A model generated the notes under the pieces. It saw only the letters and a program-made list of their open reading frames with translations. It searched no databases and had not been told where the DNA came from. From Streptomyces sp. NBC_01244 (lineage in GTDB: Bacteria; Actinomycetota; Actinomycetes; Streptomycetales; Streptomycetaceae), in NCBI RefSeq assembly GCF_035987325.1, contig NZ_CP108488.1, positions 8,866,001 to 8,930,000 of the forward strand: DNA of 64,000 nt, given 5' to 3'. The position numbers and the translations under genes are program-made. Shown piece by piece: positions 25,044 through 33,068 of the stretch; the first letter of the stretch is position 1; each line of letters starts with the position of its first letter.

Positions 25044-26473
25044 CTTGGTTCCTCGGGAGCGGTGTTGATGGGCATGCGGGCGGCGACCCGGAAACCGCCG
25101 TCGGGCAGCGGACCGGTGTCCAGCGTCCCGCCCGTCAACCGTACGCGCTCCCGCATCCCCACCAGACCGTGCCCGGTGCCCGAGGTCTCCACCGCCACCA
25201 CCGCGTCCCGCGCCGGGCCGTTGACCACCAGCACGAGGAGCTCCTCCTCGTCGAAGGTCACCGAGACCCGCGTCGAAGCACCCGGCGCGTGCCGCACCAC
25301 ATTGGCCAGCGCCTCCTGGACGATCCGGTACGCCGACAGGTCCACGGCCGGCGGCGCCGCCCCGGCCGCGCCCGCGGCCAGCGCCAACTCCACCGGCTGC
25401 CCGGCCCGTACGGTCGCCTCCACCAGCTGCTGCAACCGGCCGAGCCCCGGCTGCGGGGTCCGGTCGGCGCCGTTCGCCTCGTCGCCGCGCAGCACCGTCA
25501 GCAGCCGCCGCATCTCGCCCAGCGATTCGCGCGCGCTCGACGCGATCGCCGCGAACTCCTCTCGGACCGGCTCCGCCATGCCGGGCAGCCGGTACGGCGC
25601 CGAATCCGCCTGGACCGTGATCACCGACATGTGGTGGGCCACCACGTCGTGCAACTCCCGTGCGATCCGGGCCCGTTCCTCCAGCAGGGTGCGCCGGGCC
25701 CGCTCGGCCTCGCTGATGCTCTCCTGCTCGGCGATCTTCTGGCGGGCATCGCCCAGCCCGCGCAGTGCTCCCGTCAGTGCGAGCACCACCCCGGACAGGA
25801 CGAACAGCAGGGCGACGGTGTTGGTCACCCCGTCCGGCTGGAAGGCGCTCAGCAGCGCCCCGGTCACCCCGGTCGCCAGCCACACCCCGACCAGGGTCCG
25901 GATGGACTCGCGCAGGCCCAGGCAGGCCATCAGCACCAGGTAGCCGATGATCACCATCGGGGTCCAGGGCCAGGCGTGCCCCGCCACCCGGTCGGCCTGG
26001 GTCAGCACGGCGGCCCCGGCCGTGTCCGCGAGCAGCACCATCCCCCAGGCGGGCAGCGGCCGGGTCACGGCGAGCAGCAGCGGCAGGGTCTGGGCCACGC
26101 CCAGCGCCCCGGCCCAGCCGCCGCCCGCCTTGTAGTCGTTGGTCAGCACCGCGATCGTCACCGGCAGCAGCGACATCACGCACACGGCGGTCACGGCGTA
26201 CGGCAGCATCCGCTGCCAGGCCTTGGGCGCCTGCGCGAGCAGCGGTTCGGCGGCCCGCGCGGGGGTACGCAGCGCCACCGCGAACTGCCCTGGCCGGGCG
26301 CGGGAGGCGTCCGGGTCCACCGGCCCGGACCGGGGCGGCGATCCGGGCCGGGACCCGGAGGGGGATCCGGACGGGGATCCGGACGGGGATCCCTGCGGCG
26401 GTCCGGACGGGGACCGGGATCCGGGCCGGGCTCGGAAGAGGGATCGGAATCGGGATCTGGCTCGCTCGCTCAT
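25040..26473 (-). CDS. NarL-family sensor histidine kinase (HisKA_3)
   Basis: 477 residues from ATG 26473. The N-terminal 60 residues are an unusual Pro/Gly/Ser-rich stretch (SPSGSPSGSPSGSRPG) made by a 12-bp DNA repeat. Five to six membrane helices follow (about 88-235), then a coiled linker (ARQKIAEQESISEAERARR) and the dimerisation/phosphoacceptor helix with His275 (ARELHDVVAHHMSVI). The HATPase_c domain has NVVRH (N box) and GTGHGLVGMRERV (G box). No extracytoplasmic sensor domain is evident, so the signal is probably membrane-borne. Coupled to its response regulator. Confidence 0.95.
   Translation of the reverse strand: MSERARSRFRSLFRARPGSRSPSGPPQGSPSGSPSGSPSGSRPGSPPRSGPVDPDASRARPGQFAVALRTPARAAEPLLAQAPKAWQRMLPYAVTAVCVMSLLPVTIAVLTNDYKAGGGWAGALGVAQTLPLLLAVTRPLPAWGMVLLADTAGAAVLTQADRVAGHAWPWTPMVIIGYLVLMACLGLRESIRTLVGVWLATGVTGALLSAFQPDGVTNTVALLFVLSGVVLALTGALRGLGDARQKIAEQESISEAERARRTLLEERARIARELHDVVAHHMSVITVQADSAPYRLPGMAEPVREEFAAIASSARESLGEMRRLLTVLRGDEANGADRTPQPGLGRLQQLVEATVRAGQPVELALAAGAAGAAPPAVDLSAYRIVQEALANVVRHAPGASTRVSVTFDEEELLVLVVNGPARDAVVAVETSGTGHGLVGMRERVRLTGGTLDTGPLPDGGFRVAARMPINTAPEEPS
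26361..26408. repeat. 12-bp tandem repeat inside the histidine kinase gene
   Basis: Units of GGGGATCCGGAC at 26361-26372 and 26373-26384, with degenerate copies to 26408 (GGGGATCCCTGC, GGCGGTCCGGAC). On the coding (minus) strand this gives the SPSG tetrapeptides of the kinase N-terminus. Copy number could vary between strains without breaking the frame. Confidence 0.85.
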
Positions 26474-26540
26474 GATCGGTCCAGCGTATGCGTCCGCGGC
26501 CCGCCGCAGCCGCTCGTCGTAGACTGCGGCCGTCGTGGAC

Positions 26541-26582
26541 GATCACTGAAGGGTGATCACCGAACGGCGATCACCGAACGGC
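26541..26582. promoter_or_regulatory. Three 14-bp direct repeats in the kinase/AEC intergenic region
   Basis: GATCACTGAAGGGT (26541), GATCACCGAACGGC (26555) and GATCACCGAACGGC (26569) lie head to tail; the last ends 15 bp before the AEC transporter ATG. The region also separates the divergent kinase gene. Tandem sites of this kind usually bind a regulator, but which one is unknown. Confidence 0.6.
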
Positions 26583-26597
26583 GGGGAGCGGGTACGC

Positions 26598-27548
26598 ATG
26601 GGCGGGGCGGCCGCGCTCGAGAAGCTGATACCGGTGGCGCTGGCCTTCGGCGCGGGCGTGTTCCTCGCGCGCCGCAAGGTGGTCCCCGCGGAGGCCTCCA
26701 AGGCCTTCGCCGACTACGCCTTCCTCTTCGCGGTCCCGTGCTACCTGTTCGGCAACATCTACGCCGCGGACCTCGCCGCCCTCTTCGACTGGCGGGCCAT
26801 CGGCGGCTACGCGGCGGCCGCCGCCCTCGCGGTCGCGGCCGTCGCCGCCGCCTCGGCGGCAGCCGGACTGCGCGACCCCCGGGCCGTGGCGCTGCGCGTG
26901 ATGGCCGGGGTCCAGGTCAACACCGCCTACTTCGCCGTCCCCGTGTTCATCACCTTCTTCGGCACGGCGGCGCCGATCTTCCCGGTGCTGCTCTTCCAGG
27001 TCTGCGTGCTGTCGCTCGTCGTCATCGCCATCATGGAACTGGGCCGCACCGGCCCCGGCTCGGGCGGCGGCCCCGCCCGGCGCCTGGGCCGCGCCGTCAG
27101 TGCCTCGCTCGTCACCCCGCTGGTCCTGGCCTGCAACGCGGGGATCCTGCTCAACCTGCTCTCCGTGCACGTCCCGGAGGTGGTTCTCGACGGTGCCGCC
27201 TTCGTCGGCGACAGTGCCTCCCCGGTGGCCCTGTTCGCCCTCGGACTGCACCTCGGCGGCATCGGCCTCGACGTCCGTGGGACGACCCGCGAGGAGTTGG
27301 CGCTCATCGGCTTCAAGTGCGTGGCCTTCCCGCTGCTGGCCTGGGCGGTGTGCGGGGCGCTGTTCGGGGTCCGGGGCGAGTGGCTCACGTACCTCGTGCT
27401 GATCGCCGCGATGCCGACGCCCCAGAACCTGTTCATCTTCGCCCAGCGCTACGACGTGGGCGTGGACCTCTCCGCCGCCGTCGTGATCAAGAGTTCCCTG
27501 GTCGCCCTCCTGCTGCTGCCCCTCTGGCTGCAGACGCTCTCCCCGTGA
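26598..27548 (+). CDS. AEC-family transporter (auxin efflux carrier-like permease)
   Basis: 316 residues from ATG 26598, with GGGGAG upstream. Ten predicted helices in two inverted halves of five. Family features: KLIPVALAFGAGVFLARRKVVP at the N-terminus, FAVPCYLF in helix 2, NTAYFAVPVF in the first half, and AAMPTPQNLFIFAQRYDV in the second half near the substrate crossing. AEC members export malate, other carboxylates or auxin-like compounds. Substrate unknown. Divergent from the two-component kinase across a region of three 14-bp direct repeats. Confidence 0.92.
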   Translation: MGGAAALEKLIPVALAFGAGVFLARRKVVPAEASKAFADYAFLFAVPCYLFGNIYAADLAALFDWRAIGGYAAAAALAVAAVAAASAAAGLRDPRAVALRVMAGVQVNTAYFAVPVFITFFGTAAPIFPVLLFQVCVLSLVVIAIMELGRTGPGSGGGPARRLGRAVSASLVTPLVLACNAGILLNLLSVHVPEVVLDGAAFVGDSASPVALFALGLHLGGIGLDVRGTTREELALIGFKCVAFPLLAWAVCGALFGVRGEWLTYLVLIAAMPTPQNLFIFAQRYDVGVDLSAAVVIKSSLVALLLLPLWLQTLSP

Positions 27549-27595
27549 CCTGGGCGGTCTTCGTTCCCCGGGCGGGCTCCGCTCGTTGAGCGGGT

Positions 27596-27988
27596 ATGGA
27601 GCTCCCGACGATCGCGGCGCCCGGCGTCGGTGAACAGGCCGACGCCGTGGCCGATGCCGCCTGCCACCTCTACGACACCCTCGCGCCCTGGGGGCGGACC
27701 GCACCCGGCGGGTGGAGCCGGGGCGCCGCCGAGGACGCCGCCGAGGCCATCGAGACGGCCGCGCACGCCCTCGCGTACGCCCATCCGCGGGCCGAGGTCA
27801 TCCTCGGGCCCGTGCACACCGCCCTCGCGGACCTGCGCCGGCAGCTCGGCCTCGCGCCCGCCGAACCGCTGAGCGCGCAGGGCCTGCCGGCGACCCCCCG
27901 TACGGTGGGCAACCCGCGCCGCACCCGCTGGGTGCGGGTGCTCACGCCACCCGCGCCCCGGCGAGAGCCTTCTCGTACAACTTCCTGA
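27596..27988 (+). CDS. Small helical hypothetical protein
   Basis: 130 residues from ATG 27596; no clear SD (GAGCGGGT upstream). The sequence is Ala-rich and helical (QADAVADAACHLYDTLAPWG, AAEDAAEAIETAAHALAYAH), followed by LGPVHTALADLRRQLGLAPAEPL and a basic Pro/Arg tail. I do not recognise a family. Strong codon bias for G/C in third position supports coding over the first 110 codons. The last 47 bp overlap the convergent secreted protease gene, so the true end may be earlier in evolution (extended 3' end). Confidence 0.55.
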   Translation: MELPTIAAPGVGEQADAVADAACHLYDTLAPWGRTAPGGWSRGAAEDAAEAIETAAHALAYAHPRAEVILGPVHTALADLRRQLGLAPAEPLSAQGLPATPRTVGNPRRTRWVRVLTPPAPRREPSRTTS

Positions 27989-28880
27989 TGTCGGCGCCGA
28001 AGTAGGAGCTGTAGGAGGTGTCGGGGGTGTCCCCGCCCGTCTTCCAGCCGCCGATCACCCCGACCACGTCGCCGGTCTCGGTCCGCTCGTCGAAGCCGGT
28101 CAGGAACGGGCCGCCGCTGGTGCCGCCCGGGTAGCCGGTGCAGTCGATCCGCAGGAACGATCCGGGGATCCCCGGATCGGTGCTGGTGAACTTGGTGGTC
28201 CGGTTCACGCACAGCCGGGGCCGGGCGGCGGAAGCCGGATAGCCGATCAGCGAGACCTTCTTGTGCGCGTACGTGGCGCCGGTGACCAGGCGGTTGCCGC
28301 CCACCACGTCCTCCACGGGGAAGCCGTCGGCGTCCGGGCCGACCTGGGCGAAGGCCACGTCGAGGGCTGCGCCCTTGTCCGCGCCGAGCTGCCGGTAGCG
28401 CGGGTCGATCCAGACCTTGGAGCGGCCGGCCGCGTCGCGCAGGACCGGGAACATCCCGTACGGCTGGGGGTTCTGGGCCGTGTACTGCGGTACGAAGGCC
28501 ACCTGCCGGGCGTCCGTCCCGAGCAGGCAGTGCGCCGCGCTGAGCACCAGGTCGCGGCCGGGGGAGGCGACCACGCTCGCGGTGCAGAAGTACGCCCCGC
28601 CGCCCTTCATGACGAACATCCGGCCGACGACCGGGATGCCGTCGAAGTCCCGGCCGGTCCCGTCCACCGCCGCCGGGGCGCCGCCCCGGCTGATGGGGAC
28701 CGCGGACGCCATCCGGTCGGGGGTCCAGAACGACTCCGCCTCCCGGGCCGACCACCGGTCGGTGGCGGGGGCCTGCGCCGGGGCCTGCGCCGGGGCGGTG
28801 CCGGCCTCGGCCTCGGGCAGGGGCCCGCCGGGCAGCAGCAGGGCGGCCGTGGCCGCCGCCACCGTCAACGTACGTCGCAT
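27942..28880 (-). CDS. Secreted trypsin-like serine protease
   Basis: 312 residues from ATG 28880. Signal peptide about residues 1-26 (MRRTLTVAAATAALLLPGGP), then a Gln/Ala/Pro-rich pro-region (PAQAPAQAPA). The S1-fold (V8/glutamyl endopeptidase-like) domain has catalytic His117 (LVLSAAHCLL), Asp174 (AALDVAFAQV) and Ser255 (YPGGTSGGPFL). Cys pairs lie near residues 99/118 and 224/247. Expected to be secreted and to cleave extracellular peptides; specificity cannot be read. The end overlaps the small convergent gene at 27596-27988 by 47 bp. Confidence 0.93.
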   Translation of the reverse strand: MRRTLTVAAATAALLLPGGPLPEAEAGTAPAQAPAQAPATDRWSAREAESFWTPDRMASAVPISRGGAPAAVDGTGRDFDGIPVVGRMFVMKGGGAYFCTASVVASPGRDLVLSAAHCLLGTDARQVAFVPQYTAQNPQPYGMFPVLRDAAGRSKVWIDPRYRQLGADKGAALDVAFAQVGPDADGFPVEDVVGGNRLVTGATYAHKKVSLIGYPASAARPRLCVNRTTKFTSTDPGIPGSFLRIDCTGYPGGTSGGPFLTGFDERTETGDVVGVIGGWKTGGDTPDTSYSSYFGADIRKLYEKALAGARVA

Positions 28881-28914
28881 GTCCGTCTCCTTCTTCGGGG
28901 ATGGGCAGGGAGGG

Positions 28915-30483
28915 TTATACGGCTTGGGGGAAGCGCAGCAGCCGGTCCGGGTCGTAGCGGCGGCGGACCTCTTCGAGGCGGGCCAGGTTCGGCCCGTAGT
29001 AGGCCTCGCGCCAGCCGGTCAGCTTCGGATCGGCGTAGTTCTGGTACGCGGCTCCGCCCGCCCAGGGCCGCAGGTCCTGCCAGAGCGCGTCCAGCCAGCC
29101 CTGGTGCCGGCCGATGACGGCGGCCGGAGCAGAACCGGGCCAGTAGACGAGGTACTGGGCGAGGAACCCCGCCGAACGGTGCGCGAAGGCGGTGGCCCGC
29201 GCCGGGATCCGGTTGAGGGCTCCGCCGCAGACCCCGTCGAACTGCACCACGCCGAACCCGCCGCGCGGCACGCTCCCGGCGTAGCGCCGCAGGGCGGCCA
29301 GTACCGCCGAGGCGGCCGGTCCGCTCAGCCCGTCCGGGTCCCAGAAATCGGACCGGGCGGCGTAGGAGTCGCGGCCGAGCCGCCCCAGGGGATCGCGTCC
29401 CGGCAGGGTGCCCGGCAGGCGGCACTCGGCGGGGTTCCGGTCCAGGCAGCCGGCCATCGCCCGGACGGTGTCCGCGTAACCGCGCACGACGGTCCACGCG
29501 TCCCGGGGCGGACCGCCCACCAGGTCGGACAGCCGGGTCAGTTGCCGCTCCAGCTCCGTCGGCCCGCCGTCCAGGCAGAGCACCCGCAGGGCCGGGGCGC
29601 CCAACGGGCCGCCGTCCACGGTGAACTCGACCTGGCTCCAGAACGGATCGGGCAGCGCCCGGAGCCAGCGCTGCCACCCGCGCAGGACGGCGGGGGAGTC
29701 GGCGGCGGACCAGCGCAGTTCCGCGAAGGCGCAGTCGGAGACCGGGTGGGTGCGGAAGCGGAACCCGGTGACCACCCCGAAGTTGCCGCCCCCGCCGCCG
29801 CGCAGGGCCCAGAACAGATCGGGCTCGCGGTCGGCGCCGACCTCGCGGACCGTCCCGTCGGGGGTCACGACGGTCACCCCGGTGAGCCGGTCGCAGGCGG
29901 CGCCCCAGGAGCGGGAGGAGAGGCCCAGCCCGCCGCCGAGGGTGAGACCGGCGATGCCGACGGAAGGGCACAGCCCCGTCGGGACGGCCACGCCCCGCGC
30001 GGCGAGGACGGAGTTCACCTCCCCGAGCCGGGCGCCCGCACCGATCCGGACCCCGGTCCCGGACTCCGCGGCCACCTCCGCCATGGCGCCCGTGTCGATG
30101 ACGAGTCCGGCCTCACGGGTGGACCAGCCCGCGTAGCCGTGGCCGCCGCCGCGCGGCACCACGGGGACGGCCGAGCGCCGGGCGAAGTCCAGACAGGCGG
30201 TCACGTCCCCCGGGTGCGCGGGGTAGGCCACCGCGCCCGGCCGGACCGTGTCGTAGCGGGGCTGGAACAACTGCCGGGCCTCGTCGTAGTCCCGGTCGCC
30301 CGCCGTCACCACCCGGCCGTCGAGGGCCCGGGCCAACGCCCCGTAGTCCGGGTCCGCGCGGCGGGTCGTCGTACGGGTGGTCGTACGGGTCGTCGTGCGG
30401 GCCGCCGCAGGGGCAGTCGAGCCGATCGGGGCGAGGACGCCCGCGGCGGCTCCCGCGAGCACCTGGCGGCGGTGGAGGGTCAT
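28915..30483 (-). CDS. Secreted FAD-linked oxidase (berberine bridge enzyme type)
   Basis: 522 residues from ATG 30483. A twin-arginine-like leader (LHRRQVLAGAAAGVLAP) is followed by a Thr/Arg repeat (TTTRTTTR), then an FAD-binding-4 domain. Both covalent flavin attachment residues of BBE-type oxidases are present: His in PRGGGHGYAGW and Cys in GLCPSVGIAGLTLGGGLGL, suggesting bicovalent FAD. The C-terminal BBE domain ends YYGPNLARLEEVRRRYDP. These enzymes oxidise sugars, alkaloids or other alcohols/amines using O2. Folding with cofactor before Tat export is consistent. Same strand as the protease downstream (34-bp gap). Substrate unknown. Confidence 0.93.
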   Translation of the reverse strand: MTLHRRQVLAGAAAGVLAPIGSTAPAAARTTTRTTTRTTTRRADPDYGALARALDGRVVTAGDRDYDEARQLFQPRYDTVRPGAVAYPAHPGDVTACLDFARRSAVPVVPRGGGHGYAGWSTREAGLVIDTGAMAEVAAESGTGVRIGAGARLGEVNSVLAARGVAVPTGLCPSVGIAGLTLGGGLGLSSRSWGAACDRLTGVTVVTPDGTVREVGADREPDLFWALRGGGGGNFGVVTGFRFRTHPVSDCAFAELRWSAADSPAVLRGWQRWLRALPDPFWSQVEFTVDGGPLGAPALRVLCLDGGPTELERQLTRLSDLVGGPPRDAWTVVRGYADTVRAMAGCLDRNPAECRLPGTLPGRDPLGRLGRDSYAARSDFWDPDGLSGPAASAVLAALRRYAGSVPRGGFGVVQFDGVCGGALNRIPARATAFAHRSAGFLAQYLVYWPGSAPAAVIGRHQGWLDALWQDLRPWAGGAAYQNYADPKLTGWREAYYGPNLARLEEVRRRYDPDRLLRFPQAV

Positions 30484-30652
30484 CCCTCCTTCCTGCCACC
30501 GCCCGGCCCGTTCGGGGCGAAGGCGGGCCCACGGGGGCGGGCTTGCCCCCCGAACGGCCCATGCCGGGGCGGCCCCGGAGGCTTCGAGCCGGGCCGCCGG
30601 CCGGGCCCTGACGGGAACGGCGCCGCTCCGTCGGCGGTCAGCCCGCCCGCGG

Positions 30653-31309
30653 TCAGCCCGCCCGGCGGGCCAGCAGGAAGCCCTGCGGGGACTTCTCCGT
30701 GGCGTCCGGTTCCCGGATCAGGCGGGCCGTCTCGGCCAGGCCCGCTCCGGCCAGCAGCTCGCTGACCTGCTCGGGCGGTGTCCAGTACACGTCGAGGTCG
30801 ACCGGATGCCCGTACGCGTGGTCCAGCCGGAGCTGCCGGTCGCCCGCCTTGAACGCGATCAGCAGGTACCCGCCCGGCGCCAGCACCCGGGCGAACTCGG
30901 CGAACAGCACGGGGAGCCCGGAGGGCGGGGTGTGGACCGTGGAGTACCAGGCCAGCACCCCGCCGAGGACCCCGTCCGCGATGTCCAGCGCGGCCATCGA
31001 GCCGACCTCGAAGCGCAGCCCCGGATACGTCCGGCGGGCCACCGCCACCATCGCGGGGGACAGATCGACCCCGAAGGCCCGTACCCCCAGGCCGTCCAGG
31101 TGCGCGGTCACCCGGCCCGGGCCGCACCCCAGGTCCGCGACCGCCCGGCCGGCGCCGGGCCCGTCCCCGCGCACGCACTCGGCGAAGGCGGCCAGCATGG
31201 CCCGGTCCAGCGGTTTGCCCTCCAGCTCTCCGGTCAGCAGCGCGGCGTAGTCGGCGGCGACGGCGTCGTAGGACGACCGGACGGAGTTCAAGCGCGAAGT
31301 CGATGCCAT
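30653..31309 (-). CDS. SAM-dependent methyltransferase (class I)
   Basis: 218 residues from ATG 31309. Class I Rossmann fold: motif I VADLGCGPGRVTAHL, acidic residue after strand 2 (FGVDLSPAMVAVARR), motif IV GGVLAWYSTVHTPP, and post-motif VLAPGGYLLIAF. The pre-motif N-terminus (SYDAVAADYAALL) is typical of small-molecule methyltransferases. Target unknown. It follows the NIS synthetase by 32 bp on the same strand and could tailor its product or simply be a neighbour. Confidence 0.92.
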   Translation of the reverse strand: MASTSRLNSVRSSYDAVAADYAALLTGELEGKPLDRAMLAAFAECVRGDGPGAGRAVADLGCGPGRVTAHLDGLGVRAFGVDLSPAMVAVARRTYPGLRFEVGSMAALDIADGVLGGVLAWYSTVHTPPSGLPVLFAEFARVLAPGGYLLIAFKAGDRQLRLDHAYGHPVDLDVYWTPPEQVSELLAGAGLAETARLIREPDATEKSPQGFLLARRAG

Positions 31310-31341
31310 GCCCCCGGACAGTAGCCCGCCCGAGCCCGAAC

Positions 31342-32949
31342 TCAGGCCCCGGTCAGCGGATTGTCCAGCTCGGCCCACTGATCGCCCGGGACCCCCGGGC
31401 TCAGCCGCATCAGGGTCAGCGCCTTGGTCGGCAGCGGCCCGGTCAGCAGCGCCCGGGTGTCCGCGGTCGGGGGCAGGCCGGGCGCTGCCGCCGCCAGATC
31501 CACCGCGAGCGCGGCGGCCGAACCGGCCGTGGAGCCGAGCGCCCCCGCCACCAGCGACCCGAAGAGCTTGCGGCGCAGCAGGGTCACGTCGTCGGTGATC
31601 AGCCGGCCCGACAGCGGCGGCACCGACAGGCCGTGGCGGGCGAGGCGGGCCGGGCTGATCCGGATGTCGGCGAGGTCGCGGTACACGAGCCGCAGGGGGG
31701 CGCCGTCGGCGGACAGTACGACCAGCAGGTTCTGGCCGTGCGCCTCCAGGGCCACCCCGAGATCCAGGACCCGCAGGCACACCGACAGCGCGAGGCGGGC
31801 GAAACCGGCCCGCCAGACGTCGGAGCGCGCGTACGGGGTCAGCGCCAGGGCGGCCACGGGCAGGACGCGCTCGCCCGCGCCCCGGTCCGCGTACGCCTCG
31901 GGCGGCTCGCGGAGCACGGCGGCCAGGTCCGGGGTGCCAGCGGTGACGGCGCCCAGGGTGCGGGTGATGTGCAGGCGGCCGTCGAGCCGCTCGGACAGGC
32001 TCTGGGCGAAGGCGGAGACCGCGGCGGCCGTCTCGATGGAGTAGACGGAGATGTCCCGCACGGAGGAGGTGAGGCGGGTGCTGAGCGCGGTCTTCACGTG
32101 GGGTCCGCCGTCGGCGGGGGACAGGGTGCGCAGGGCCATCAACGGGTGCGCGGCGGGCCCGGGCCGCAGCTCGTGCCCGTACCCGTTGTGCTGCGCTTCC
32201 CCCTGTTTCACCACGTGCTCGGCCTGCCAGGGGTGGACCGGTACGAGGATCCGCCCGGCCTCCCGCCACCGGTCCGGCCAGGCACCGGTCACCCGGCACT
32301 CCGCCTCCCGTACGGCGGCCAGCCCGAGGGCGACCAGCGGCCGGTGCTCGGGTCCGTACGCGAGCTGCTCGGCCACGGTGAAACCGGGGCGGGAGCGGCA
32401 GTTGGGGTGGTACGGATGGCCGTCCACCACCCGCTGCTCCCATTCCCAGGCGGCGAGGTCCCAGGCGGTGAGGTCCCCGGCGTCCGGGCCGGCCGGCTGG
32501 CCGGCCCGGGACAGGGCGAGGGAGGCCGTGCTCTCGTCGAGCTCGGCGGCGAACTCCTCCCCGTACGGCAGCCCGAGCGCCGCCATCAGCGGGGCGGCCC
32601 GCCGGTAGGGGCGGCCGTCGAGCAGCAGCTCGGTCACGGGGGGCGCGGACGCGCGGGCCGCGCAGAAGGTCGTCGCGTACGGGTCGGGGAGGGGGCCCTC
32701 CAGCCGGGAGCCCGAGGCGAGCCGGAGCGCGAGCGACCCGGAACCCCGCTCCCGGTGGGTGATCCACGGCAGCGGCTCGTAGGCGAACGCCCGCCACAGC
32801 CGGGTCAGTACGGCGCCCCGCGCGCCGGGGAGCGCGGCCGCGTAGGCGGACCCGAGGCCGTCGGGGCGCGTGCCGGCGGGGCCGGTTTCGGACAGCCCGG
32901 CCAGTTCGGCGGCGACGGCCTCTTCGGCCGCGGTGGCGGGGAGGTGCAT
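31342..32949 (-). CDS. IucA/IucC-family NRPS-independent siderophore (NIS) synthetase
   Basis: 535 residues from ATG 32949 (the frame is open to GTG 33045, but a longer start would bury the palindrome at 32978-33000). NIS signatures in order: GHPYHPNCRSRPGF, VPVHPWQAEHV (ATP/citrate-site His and Gln), KTALSTRLTSSVRDIS (triphosphate-binding Lys/Arg/Thr), and LEAHGQNLLVVL with YRDLADIRIS. The C-terminal helical lobe (FhuF-like) has KALTLMRLSPGVPGDQW. These enzymes adenylate a carboxylate such as citrate and condense it with a polyamine or amino acid. Paired head-to-head with a second NIS synthetase at 33069. No uptake genes lie adjacent. Confidence 0.92.
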   Translation of the reverse strand: MHLPATAAEEAVAAELAGLSETGPAGTRPDGLGSAYAAALPGARGAVLTRLWRAFAYEPLPWITHRERGSGSLALRLASGSRLEGPLPDPYATTFCAARASAPPVTELLLDGRPYRRAAPLMAALGLPYGEEFAAELDESTASLALSRAGQPAGPDAGDLTAWDLAAWEWEQRVVDGHPYHPNCRSRPGFTVAEQLAYGPEHRPLVALGLAAVREAECRVTGAWPDRWREAGRILVPVHPWQAEHVVKQGEAQHNGYGHELRPGPAAHPLMALRTLSPADGGPHVKTALSTRLTSSVRDISVYSIETAAAVSAFAQSLSERLDGRLHITRTLGAVTAGTPDLAAVLREPPEAYADRGAGERVLPVAALALTPYARSDVWRAGFARLALSVCLRVLDLGVALEAHGQNLLVVLSADGAPLRLVYRDLADIRISPARLARHGLSVPPLSGRLITDDVTLLRRKLFGSLVAGALGSTAGSAAALAVDLAAAAPGLPPTADTRALLTGPLPTKALTLMRLSPGVPGDQWAELDNPLTGA

Positions 32950-32977
32950 GCTGGGATCCAGGGCCCCGGTCCTCTCG

Positions 32978-33000
32978 GATGACGTGATGATCACTTCATC
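32978..33000. promoter_or_regulatory. 23-bp palindrome between the divergent NIS synthetase genes
   Basis: Interrupted palindrome GATGACGTGAT-G-ATCACTTCATC, symmetric at all but one pair plus the centre (32989). It lies 28 bp from the minus-strand start and 68 bp from the plus-strand start. The arm core GTGAT/ATCAC is AT-rich for this genome. It does not match the actinobacterial DmdR/IdeR iron box (TTAGGTTAGGCTAACCTAA); a Fur/Zur-like or other metal regulator is possible. Confidence 0.65.
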
Positions 33001-33068
33001 ATCGCGGATACTGAAGATCACGGCCGGTGGTACGCCCCCGCGCACCTCCGGCGCTCTGGACGTACCGA

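Noticed and set aside
32978..33000. Reading the NIS palindrome as an iron box
   Set aside because: It does not resemble the IdeR/DmdR consensus; symmetry alone does not identify the regulator.
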